From Aquatica leii (Eukaryota; Arthropoda; Insecta; Coleoptera; Lampyridae), in the NCBI GenBank assembly GCA_035610365.1, contig CM069436.1:9972937-10036936 (forward strand): DNA of 64,000 nucleotides, in the 5' to 3' direction. Within the stretch, counting starts at the first letter, position 1; the number at the start of each line of letters is the position of its first letter. The translations under genes and the position numbers were made by a program. Of the stretch, positions 48,533 through 58,266 are shown piece by piece. The notes below the pieces were generated by a model. That model worked only from the letters and a program-made list of their open reading frames with translations. It searched no databases and had not been told where the DNA came from.

Positions 48533-48656
48533 TGAAACGTTCTCAAATTCAAGAGCCTTCTCGAAGTTGTTATCCATCTTCTAGAACGTATACCGAAAGA
48601 TATGGAACAATCGAGGATTTCCAAAATGTGTATAAATACGGAACAAACAAATCGTT
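48533..48656 (+). repeat. Truncated 3' LTR
   Basis: Direct repeat of the start of the 5' LTR (TGAAACGTTCTCAAATTC..., TATAAATACGGAACAA); the match stops near 48656. Confidence 0.75.
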
Positions 48657-48659
48657 ATT

Positions 48660-50879
48660 TCCGTAATTAGAAGACGGCAGTGTTAATTTTTGTATAGAAA
48701 TCTTTAAATCGATAAGAAAAGTGTTATGTAGCGAAAATAAATGGGGGTCACACTCCTTGTTAATTTTATAATATTTTCTGGTATTTATAATTGTTTGTTA
48801 TTGAAGTGAAATTTCTTTAGCGAGGGTAAATTTCCAATTTTGATTAGTTGCGCCCACTGGTTGCACCGTAATTAAAAAGGGGTCAGCACAGTCGCAGCAA
48901 ACTATATCTTTTTATTTACATTTCTGACCTTTAATTTCGTTGTGACTATCCACGTGTTTATGCAGCGTTGTTTTGATTTTTTTTGAATAAGATATAGGAT
49001 CTCAATTAGCAAAGATGTTTTACTTCTCGCTCGTTTAATTCTTTTTAAAATTTTGTGATGGAAGTATTATTTATCTTAACGACGAAAACATATTAATTTC
49101 ATTAAAATAATTCCATTAGACTATATAAAAAAGTAATAAATAAATAAATAAGAAAAATTACAATAACATCAAATCCTAAAATTAGAACTTCAATTCTTCT
49201 AGATAATTTCATTGACAGTTTTTCAATTAGAATCTAATTGAAAAATAGTTTTATCTAATGATTAGATAAAATTAAATGTCGAACAAAAGGTCGGTCAAAT
49301 ACTTGCAAGCTAAAAATTCAAGCCAAACAGGTTACAGTTCATCTATAGAAACAAACCTGAGAAGAAAATTGAGAATATAAACCGAAATTATGATTACTAT
49401 AAACGATGTTTCCAATAAACGGCGTGCCCTGTATTTACTTTTTCTAAGATGTTTGAAAAACATAAGTTTAAGTGGATGGGACCATTTTCTCATCTGATAA
49501 AGTCTACGTATTGTAGGGTTAAATAACCCTAAAACATGTTTTATTATGTTTCATGTGAAAGTTTTGTCTAAAATCTACGTATTTTATTATTAGCGTATCA
49601 AATTATCATATCATTAAGTGACGACGAAAAATAATCCTAAATTTGAAACTTTAAGAATATAAACAATACGTCAAGAATTATTACGCAAATAAATGTTACT
49701 TATTGTATAATTAATTTTGAAATATGTGATTTCTACGAATACATAAATCCGTAACGTGAATGCAAAAGATCCACACCCACACTAATGACTATACAATGGA
49801 TCAAAATATTACAAACCCAGCAACCAATTACTTAATTTTGAAATTTAATGGAATTAGGATATCCAATAATTATCGTTCTTAAAGCAGAAGCCTAATTAAA
49901 CAACAAACAGATATGCTAAAACCTTTTATCAAGTTTTATTACTGTATTGCGCATCAATTAACAAAACGCGTTTTAAAATATTGTCGACAAAATCTGAGCA
50001 AACTGGTACAATTAATTTGACTGACCTAAAAACCAATTTATAAATAAAGGTCAACAGTTAATAACACTGGTTTTATAAAGATCTATGTTATTTACAATTA
50101 TTGAGATTATTAATTTGGTGTAAAAGCAGCAAAAAAATTGCACGATAATTTAATTTTGCGCTGTTTTTAAAATTGAAATAAAGCAGTTGATTTATGGTAA
50201 ACGATTCAAATTTTATTCGTGAAAAAAAAACAACTTTTTTTGGCAAACAAATATATAATAATACAGGAACTTAGAAGAAAAAAATCCTCGTCGGATCAGC
50301 CACCACTTTGGGTTTTTATAACTCATTTTACTTATTTCTACTAAAAAGGTAACGTTACATGATTTTTTTTTCTGAGACTTTAGAGTGTAGCAGTGAAAGA
50401 AAAAAGATCATAGTTTCGAGTACTTAATACACGAGTAAATTTGTACGACATTTAAATCAATGTGTGTAGAGTTGCTTATTCAGTTTCGTACCCCACAAAG
50501 TGTTTGTTCTATTTGAGCACCGTGTAATCGTGGCTAATTCCACGGTGTTTCCAGTGAGTACACGCCAAACTGACGCACTATGAGGGCGAATAAGTACATA
50601 CTTCAAAAATGTTACAGTAAAAATTGTAAAATACGCATAATGAATGTAGAATTTTAAATTTAATGCAAATAACTGTAATTTGTTTAAGAAAATAACTTGG
50701 AAAATACAAAATAATGATGTGTGCTGAGTATTTATTCTATACACTCGACGTCTTTGTGTGGCTAACTTCACACGAGAATAATATCCATACTTCAAAAATC
50801 AGTTTCACATTAATAATTAATATCTAAGTAGCAATTTTGGTAAATGACTCAAAATTTCTCTTAAATTAAATAATAGGAA
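48660..50879. other. Intronic AT-rich stretch, no gene seen
   Basis: Continues the large EpsinR intron. There are short inverted A/T-rich words near 49200-49270 but no recognisable element or gene. The open frame at 50795-50457 on minus has no family features. Confidence 0.4.
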
Positions 50880-51480
50880 ACGCAAAACACTGAAAGTGTT
50901 TGTTGCATAGATTATCGAAATTTACATAGATTATGTCAAATCAACACAGTGACTAAACCTCACTATCTCAAATTTTGATGAAATTAGGTACATAGGTCAC
51001 CTTCATGTAAACTAAGAGAAATACAACATTTCAATCTAATATTTCAAACGGTTTTTGAAATGTAGCTGGTTTTAGAAAAACGCAAAAATTTTGACCAGAT
51101 CTCTTTAAATTGAAATTGCAGCTCTTCTAGACACGAGTTGAAATTTGTGTCATTTTAACGGTAATTTTAAGACATGCAGCTCAAAACGGGTTAAGAGAAT
51201 TTGAATTTCTCAAAAAGCGCACTTAAAAAAAATTGAAAAAATTCAGTGGTGTTGATTTCAATTTAAAGATGACGTGACAGGTCGTTTTTCGAAAGCTTTA
51301 CATAGCTATATTTTGAAAACCGTTGAAATTTAGTATTTTTCTTAATCTACATGAAGGTAACCTATGTACCAAATTTCATAAAAATCTGAGATGGTGACGA
51401 AAAAAGTTGTGAAAAGTGTGTTGATTTCAAGCAGAATGGCCCACATTTTAAAAGTGTTTTTTATTGTGGATCACCCTGTA
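50880..51480. mobile_element. Foldback or MITE-like element
   Basis: Sequence at about 50955-51075 (ACATAGGTCACCTTCATGTA) is an imperfect reverse complement of about 51285-51405 (TACATGAAGGTAACCTATGT). The right end carries GTGGATCACCCTGTA, a TIR-like end similar in style to 9743 and 53927. The body is non-coding. Confidence 0.6.
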
Positions 51481-51939
51481 TTACATTTCATATAAAAAAA
51501 AATTGAAAAAACAAAAAACCACAACATTCTAGATAAATAGAAAGATAAAAAAGTTAACTGAGAAATTTCAAGGACAGATAGATGGAATAACATCTTTATG
51601 TTTAATATTACACGAGCAGGAACAACAAAAACTTGCGAAACAAGCAGAAGATAAAAACCTCAACAACGAACTTAAACAATGATGAAAAGGAACAATCCTC
51701 AACAAAAATAATCATACAAAAACATAAACCATTTAAATTAGTATCTGTTTCAATGTGATTTCCTCTGAACATTTGGTAGATAAGATATAAAATATTTAGG
51801 ACACATTTAAACACGTAATATGTTAATTAAAATTAGTTCCTTCGTAAATTTGTGACAATTTAAATCCAGAACCTTCAGCATGAAACGGTTACAACCCTTA
51901 AGTTTAAACAAATTTTAATGCGAAAAAATTTAAACCAAC

Positions 51940-53462
51940 CTGTGCCAAATCCGTCCATGATGTTATTAGGACCCATCAACAAACTTTGGTTGTTATTCGG
52001 TGTCATCCCTAGTCCTCCAGATTGTTGTATATTAAGGGAACTAAACCCCGAAAGATCACTCAACAAATCACTATCCAAAACTTTCTGATTGGTTGGTGCA
52101 GCAGGAACTGGTTCCGATACAGAACCCAATAAGTTAGTACTATTCGAAAACAATTGTGGCTGTGATGCCTGTGGGGGTGGCGGCGACGACAACAAATTAG
52201 GTTGGCCGAAATTAACCGGTTGTGAAGCAGGAGCTTCAGAAAATGCCGAAGTAAAATCTGCAAAATCGTCCGACACCGGTTTAGTTACAGAACCACTTCC
52301 AAATGCTGCTTCAAAGTTTCCAAACTCGGGCGATTTTGGCTTTTTCTCTTGAGCACGAGGATTAAATTCGTCGTTAAAAAAATCCGAACTTTCCAAATTT
52401 TTATTATTTGCTACACCGAAATTAGCAGCTGCTCCAAGATCGACCTTCTTCAATGGTTTGACCGTTTTACTAGGTGTTTTATTACTAACTGTGTTGATAT
52501 TCAAATTAACTTTTTTCTCAGACGCCGTTGGGCTTCCTATACTTTCGGTATCTTTATATTTTCCAGTGTAACCGGAAGTATGGTTATTCGATTCATAATC
52601 GCTGTCCTCTCGATCGACGTCGTATTCATCATAAGATCGATCTCTATAATTATTGGCATTATGAGGCTTTTCGTCCCAATCTGCGCTTTGAGTTGAGTAC
52701 TCTTTATTCCAGGATCGATCGTCCCAACGTTCACCTACTGTAATTAAATTAAATTTTTTGTTGGTTAGGCTTTGCGGTACTTACTGAATTTTCCACCCAT
52801 AGAATCTGAGCTCATTCCAATGTACTTATCCTTATTTTTCTTAGCCTTTTTTCGTTCTTCCCGTAATTTATCGTCGTCTTGAATAAAATCTATGAGTTCT
52901 CTAACTTTGTGTCTAATATTTATACCCTGATCTTTTCCAATTTCATCGATGTAAGAATAATTTTCTAAAGAACGTAAATCATAAATATGTTCCCGAGCAG
53001 AAGTAACAACTCGTTCTGATCCATTTCTTATTAAGTAGTTTAGTAGTAGAAGTGACTGAAATTGCCAATTATGTTATTGTGTTAAGCATGTATGAACTTA
53101 ATTACCTTGTAAGTTCGTCGCCAATGTTGTTTATTATCTTGTAGCATTCGTTTCCATAACATAGACATAACTTCGGGGAAATGCTCGTAAGTGAAAGTGG
53201 CATGAGCGAGTTCTTGCATGAGTTGTCCGGTGGGTCCCCAGGCTTCATCGTTGGTTGCTTCGCGTACTTTACCTTCAATTTCCGTATAATTCATAACCAC
53301 ATTTGTGCTACAAAAGATAATTGGTATAAAAATTAATTGATTAAAAGATAATGAGTGTGAAATTTTTGCAAAGCTGGCACCATCTGGAAGTTTTAAAGAA
53401 TTGTTTACTCACACTTTATCGGCGATTTCTCGCACTTTCCACATGCTGAATATATTTTCCAT
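51940..53462 (-). CDS. lqfR: EpsinR (CLINT1-like) exons 1-4: ENTH domain and adaptor-binding region
   Basis: Clathrin-associated ENTH protein of the trans-Golgi and endosomes. Exons on minus are 53462-53413, 53307-53106, 53055-52785 and 52734-51940, with phases 2, 0, 1 and 1. The start is the ATG at 53462 (MENIFSMWKVREIADKV). The ENTH domain (residues about 10-150) shows VREATNDEAWGPTGQLM, WRRTYK then SLLLLNYLIRNGSERV, and LREERKKAKKNKDKYIG. These match CLINT1, not classical epsins. Exon 4 has an acidic Tyr-rich stretch, LGAAANFGV, and FxxF-type motifs (FGNFEAAFG, FADFTSAF), the kind that bind AP-1/GGA ear domains. It ends at a CAG|GTTGGT donor (51940). From there either 30226-30584 or the Tel2 exon 39254-41934 can follow in frame. 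Confidence 0.93.
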
Positions 53463-53920
53463 TGTAATAAGCAACGTAGTTTACTGTAAGAAATATAAAA
53501 AGCAATAAATATATTGCATCAAGGTAACATTTTTATCTGTGCTGATTTGGCCGCGGCCATATTTGTTGCATCACCAATATGAAGGATAGATAGTCACTTT
53601 CGACAGAGAGACAACAGCAACAAATCACAATTGACAACGTACAATGCTTTTCTCAGGTGTACGTTGTTTGCAAACATTAACTAAAATACGTATTCATATT
53701 TTATTCGAACGAATAATGTTCTTGTGAAAGATTTTCATTAAGAAAATTTCTAAAATTAGCATTAAATGAGAGATAAAATGTTAAAAATAAAAGTCCTTTG
53801 TTTTATGTTGGTACTTTTTTCTCAGTCATTCACCTGTCTTTATCTATGTTTATTTGCGTTCTACAAGGTAACTAAAAATGTGCTGATTTAAAAAATTACA
53901 ATAAAAATTATTTGATGTAC
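53463..53920. other. Upstream flank of EpsinR
   Basis: Should hold the promoter and 5' UTR. It includes a GC-richer patch near 53545-53570 (GATTTGGCCGCGGCCATATT) against an AT-rich background. No defined core element was recognised. Confidence 0.4.
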
Positions 53921-53924
53921 AGGT

Positions 53925-54890
53925 TGAGTCACAAAATATTATACACTCGACTAAACAAATGTGTTAGCAAATGTAATCGGCAATAATTCGTGACCGTTTG
54001 CGATGCTATTCAAGAAATTCAAAATAGACAACTGCATTTTGTTTTTATGCAAAAAGTTTGATATTGAAACAGTGCAATATAAACTTTATTAAAACTATTT
54101 TCTAAACGCGTATAATCTTCACAAGAATAGATAAATCAAACTGAATGTGTAATTGCTTTTTAACGTTACGTTCCTTTAAAGAGAAGGCATCTCACTATTA
54201 TGATAAACAAAAAATTTGTATTTCTTTTGTCACCCTTATCCTGCTTTACTATAATACGATAATTAATTGTTCTCATTAAATTTTTCAAAAATATCAATCA
54301 AGAACCATGAAGTATTTTACCTTTATATTTATTTACTATTTTTAATATCGATTATTTATTAAATGTGAATTACCGCCTTCAGCATCAAGTTTATCTAGAA
54401 AGCTACTTGTTGTTGATAATGCCTGCACATACGAATGTTGATTAGAAAGCTAAAATCATTGCGAAGTAAGCGCACAATCTTAGTATTCAAGCAATTGTTC
54501 AAGTGTTTATAATTTCACGGACTACTGTGAGACGTATCACAGTTAAGTATTGTAAACACACAAGAAACAGGACCAATTGGAGTGGTAGACGAAGAATGTC
54601 TACGATGGCATATGTTACTGAAAATCTTATTATAACTTTTTGAAATGCTCTACTCAACGTCGAATTTTGAGATGCCAGTTAACCGCACGAGCAAGACTGA
54701 AAGGGGCTTAAATAAAAACGTATTAGGCAGTTATGAAATAAATCCGTTTTTTTTAATGAATTTGTAAAGCTGGCGTTGAAGGTTAAAATGAAATCTCTCA
54801 AAGGCTATAAAAATACCGAATTACAGTTTTATCCAAAAGAAAACCTTTTGAACGTGTAGACATAATCAAATAATATTATTTTACGTTTAT
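53925..54890 (+). mobile_element. Possible decayed Tc1-like transposon
   Basis: A TIR-like TACAGGTTGAGTCACAAAA lies at 53929. Between about 54510 and 54690 short frames resemble Tc1 transposase DNA-binding blocks (SRTTVRRI, then RRILRCQLTARARL). No catalytic domain is readable. Weak call. Confidence 0.35.
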
Positions 54891-54902
54891 TGTTAATCAG
54901 CA

Positions 54903-55110
54903 ATGAGTGTCCGCAAAAATCGTCTCTTTAGTAGCTTTATTAATATCAAATCTCAATTCACACAAAACAAGCATCCGTGGTTTTCGATTGAAAGCAGTAA
55001 ATTAAAGAAAAACGCAGTTATTATTGGGAAACATAGTGTGCAAGTGAGTAGTCCTTCGGTACGTCAAACAGATCTTGTTGTATTTCTGTGGTTACTCCAA
55101 ACCTTGCTTT
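54903..55110 (-). pseudogene. TARG1-like macrodomain fragment after a minus-strand gypsy integrase
   Basis: Minus-strand reading gives TTEIQQDLFDVPKDYSLAHYVS, then after stops ELRFDINKATKETIFADTH. This matches the TARG1 N-terminal half ([20 protein letters not shown] and the following helix with its KKSGEVAVLKRD). It directly follows the integrase C-terminus of the same remnant. It is a second, more diverged case of the order integrase-macrodomain. The apparent plus-strand open frame here is its antisense shadow. Confidence 0.65.
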
Positions 55111-55114
55111 CGCG

Positions 55115-56100
55115 GTTCCATTATAGGTACACATGAACTACTTGAAGTCTTTCGCATCGTTCTTATCTGTCGCTCTGTTGACCACTCTCGTCTTCATCGT
55201 TGCCCGTGTTGTAGAAAGCCAACCGATTGATGTGTACTACTTTCGGTTTGCTCTTAGAAACTGTAGGACGCTGTAGATGACGCTATTTATTTTTGTCAAT
55301 ATGGCGTAAGGGCCTTCCCACTGTCTCTGTAACTTTGGAGACAACCTTAATTTTTGTTGTGGGTTAAACAACTAAACTAGGTCTTTCCCTTTTTGAGTTG
55401 GCTGACGTAGTCAGCCCCAACAACTTCTTCTTTAGACTTGCATTTAAACTGAAGATTTCACGGTAACCTTATCTCACGTCCAAACATCACACAAGCAGGA
55501 GTTTACCCGGTAGTCTCGTAAAAGAATGATCGATACGCCATTATGAACAAATGTAAATATTGGTCCCAGTCTCGTTGATGTTCGGAGATTACTTTGGCGA
55601 GACACTTTCCCATCGTTCTATACATTCGTTCCACCATGTCATCTGATTGAAGATGAAGAGGTGTAGTTCTGGTTTTCTTGATTCCCAGCATTCGATATAT
55701 GTTTTGGAACAAGGCAGACTCGAAGATACGTTCCTGATTTGAATGAAGTTATCGGTATCGCGTACGCTTCCGTTCATTTAGTGAAATAATCCATGACCAC
55801 CAAAATGTACTTGTTGCTTTGTTCCGTTTCTGGGAATGGGCCTGCGAGGTTTTACTACGCTTTCGAATAAACTTCTGACATTGTACTGTCTCATAGATGT
55901 CTTTCTAATTGGTCCGTTTCCAGACGCGTATAAATTTGCGGCACCACTCCTTTAGAGTTCACCTAATAGAACCTTTCCCTGACCTTCGCCGGTACCCTCT
56001 CGGGGTAGATTCTCTTTAAGTCTGGCTTCTTCCATAGTTGTGTAATTTGGGACTGTCTTCCCTTTGCCAGGTGGTTCGGTCATAGCGCCGATGATTTGCC
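55115..56100 (-). pseudogene. Ty3/gypsy integrase remnant
   Basis: On minus, KKTRTTPLHLQSDDMVERMY (near 55650) and SEHQRDWDQYLHLFIMAY (near 55540) closely match the integrase of the element at 44177-48656. The C-terminal KPKVVHINRLAFYNTGN is read near 55200. Upstream parts to 56100 contain a decayed RNase H-integrase linker. Many stops. Confidence 0.75.
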
Positions 56101-56104
56101 TGCA

Positions 56105-56338
56105 GCCTTCATACTGCTGTCACGAGGTAGATGATAAGTGCGGGGTTCGTTACAGACTCCAGCATTGCCCAGGGGGGACGATCCAGAGGTGAAAGTGTGG
56201 GCCCATCGCTAGACCGCGTCGGCAGTGTAGAGATGGCGTGGACGTGTATGAAGCACTTGTTGGTGCGCGTCTAATAGCCTAGCTCAGCACACCTAGGCGT
56301 ATGTTATCGGTAGACTAGCATTTTATTTTATAGGTGCA
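56105..56338 (-). mobile_element. Jockey LINE 5' UTR fragment
   Basis: The reverse complement contains GGCTATTAGACGCGCACCA, TACACGTCC, GGGCAATG and CTACCTCGTGAC. These match, in order, the 5' UTR of the Jockey LINE at about 9920-10130. Only the 5' end is present, and it abuts the 5' end of a plus-strand LINE. Confidence 0.65.
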
Positions 56339-57013
56339 TGTTCGTGGCAAAACGAACACGCCCCAATAATGCCTATAACAACTCCCTCCCATGACAGACA
56401 TATAAGAATAAAAATTTTTTTGCTTCATCCAAAACAACCACTTAACCAGCTTGCAAAACTCTTCACAAACTTTCTAAACTTCTTGCCTGTTTACTAAACT
56501 TACTATAAATATTTGACAAACTTTCTAAACGTTGAGTTACCTATCGGGCGAGTCTCCAGGTGGTGGATAGGAGGGTAAATAAGATGTAACGGTACGCAGC
56601 TTCATCAGCTGACCCGGGACAACCCTGTTTACCTTGGCAGGTGTTGGAGTCGCGGCCTAAAATCCGTATGTACTCCAATACTACTGTCACGCAAACCAGC
56701 TTTCCCAGCTCAAGCTATAGTGTCGTAGCAAGAGCCAACACTGGGATAACGATGCCTACCGCTGCTCTGCTGACTTTGATTAGCAAGCACGGCAGCCAAA
56801 CCCAAACCTCTTGCTGCTGTGAACATGTCTCACAAGCAAGCGGTGTTGAGGGGTCTTGACTTAATTGTTCGGACCAAGAGTAGACAACCTCATCAAAAAC
56901 CTAAATCTAAGGTGGAGAAGACCAGGCCGATAGATGCGTGACTGCATAGAAGACCAGTCGTCACTGGTTCCAACCTCGGGGCACCAGGGGAACCCTGTTG
57001 TATATAGCCTTCC

Positions 57014-58266
57014 GTGCGTATCGGGACACTGCGCACGGCGACCTTCTTTTCCTCGGCACTCGTGGGAACATATATGGAACCATCGACCCAAAATTTAAAT
57101 TTTAAAAAAGACGGGGAGCAGAACCCAAAAATAACGGCTGACGCTGAGCGCGAACCCGAAAAGCCCAAAAAGCTTTCAAGGGCGGCAAGACGAAAGCGAA
57201 ACAAAGAGAATCGGGAGCAGGCAACCGGTTCTACTTCAATGATGGGGACGCGAGAGCGAAGCCCACCTATACAAGAAGCAAAAGCGGACACATTAGGAAC
57301 GCAACAGCGACACCAGACGGCGCACGCAACTGTCGGAACAGGGGCGCAAAAACGCAACATTTCTAGCAGTAGCACACCGCTGTCGCAGAAACGACCGGTA
57401 AAGCGAAGTCGAGGGGTCGAAGGAACCCAAAAAAAGACATTCAGGGGCACTCTGACGGGAATTGCTTTAGCAATTATACCGAAAGGGTTCCCAGGAAACA
57501 CCATCAGGAACGCAACAGAGACACCAGACGGCACACGCAACGATACTAACTGCCGGAACAGGGGCGCAAAAACGCAACCTTTCTAGCAGTAGCACACCAC
57601 TGTTACAAAAACGACCGGTAAAGCGTAGTCGAGGAGTCGAAAGAACCCAAAAAAAGACATTCAGGGACACTCTGACGGGAATTACTCTTGCAATTATACC
57701 AAAAGGGTTCCCAGGAAACACCATCAGTCCTGAAGAATCCGAGGTCATAAAAACCTCGATACTTGGATGGATTGACGAATTGGAGAAGGGACAAGCTTCT
57801 CCGCGTTTTTAGGAATGTACCCATAAAGGGGGATTTCTGAAAATAATGTGCGCAGACGAAGCAACAAGAGAGTGGCTATTAAGAAACCACTGGGGGCAGG
57901 ATAGGGAACTAGAGATTATTTACCTCAAAGACCTTCCCGCACCCAAGAAGGTTATCACTTGGGTCACGGGAACAACACTGGAACCGGTCACCCTATTGAA
58001 AAAAATATCGGTCCAGAACAACATCAGTACCGAAACGTGGCGGGTAGTTAACTCTAAACCAGATCCTAAAGAATTTCAATACGTCCTGTTTATGGACAAG
58101 GGGTCCTGGGAGAAGGTAGAACCGTCAACTAACCAATTGCACTTTGGGTTTTCAAGGATCACTCTTCCGGCGCTGGCCGACTCCGAAAAGGACAGCAAAG
58201 AACCGGATGCTACAAGGGATGTCCACGAGGCAATGTATGAAAATCCAGAGCCAGAAAGAGCTTGCT
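57014..58266 (+). pseudogene. LINE ORF1 (Lys/Arg/Ser-rich head and DUF4780-like domain)
   Basis: The first part is a basic low-complexity region. The second (57846-58266) starts MCADEATREWL and contains KKVITWVTGTT and WRVVNSKPDPKEFQYVLFMD. It looks like the single-stranded-nucleic-acid-binding domain common in insect LINE ORF1 proteins. The two parts are in different frames because of the 57298-57727 duplication and other changes. Confidence 0.65.
57298..57727 (+). repeat. Direct tandem duplication of about 215 bp in LINE ORF1
   Basis: 57298-57508 and 57509-57727 are near-identical (AACGCAACAG...CCAGGAAACACCATCAG in both). The small length difference shifts the frame. Confidence 0.85.

Larger units (their letters stand above)
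44177..48656 (+). mobile_element. Ty3/gypsy LTR retrotransposon with macrodomain, internally deleted
   Basis: The order is 5' LTR (44177-44577), putative primer-binding site, gag (44773 to about 45540), integrase (about 45540-46420), an inserted pogo-like transposon (46452 to about 48114), macrodomain (48115-48366) and a truncated 3' LTR (48533-48656). Protease, RT and RNase H are missing: gag residues QEFEADI run straight into integrase AGPFPESDSG. Two LTRs in direct orientation and the gag/integrase order identify the class. The element sits in the EpsinR intron in the antisense direction. Confidence 0.85.

Noticed and set aside
44177..48656. Env gene after integrase, making the element an errantivirus
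   Set aside because: The post-integrase frame matches a TARG1-like macrodomain; no signal peptide, fusion peptide or membrane anchor is seen.
50457..50795. Minus-strand open frame of 112 codons
   Set aside because: No family resemblance and no splice-site support; lies in AT-rich intron sequence.
54903..55136. Plus-strand open frame of 77 codons
   Set aside because: It is antisense to a minus-strand macrodomain fragment that continues a gypsy integrase remnant; the opposite strand has the family match.
56893..57748. Minus-strand open frames of up to 215 codons
   Set aside because: Antisense shadows of the GC-richer LINE ORF1, including its tandem duplication.
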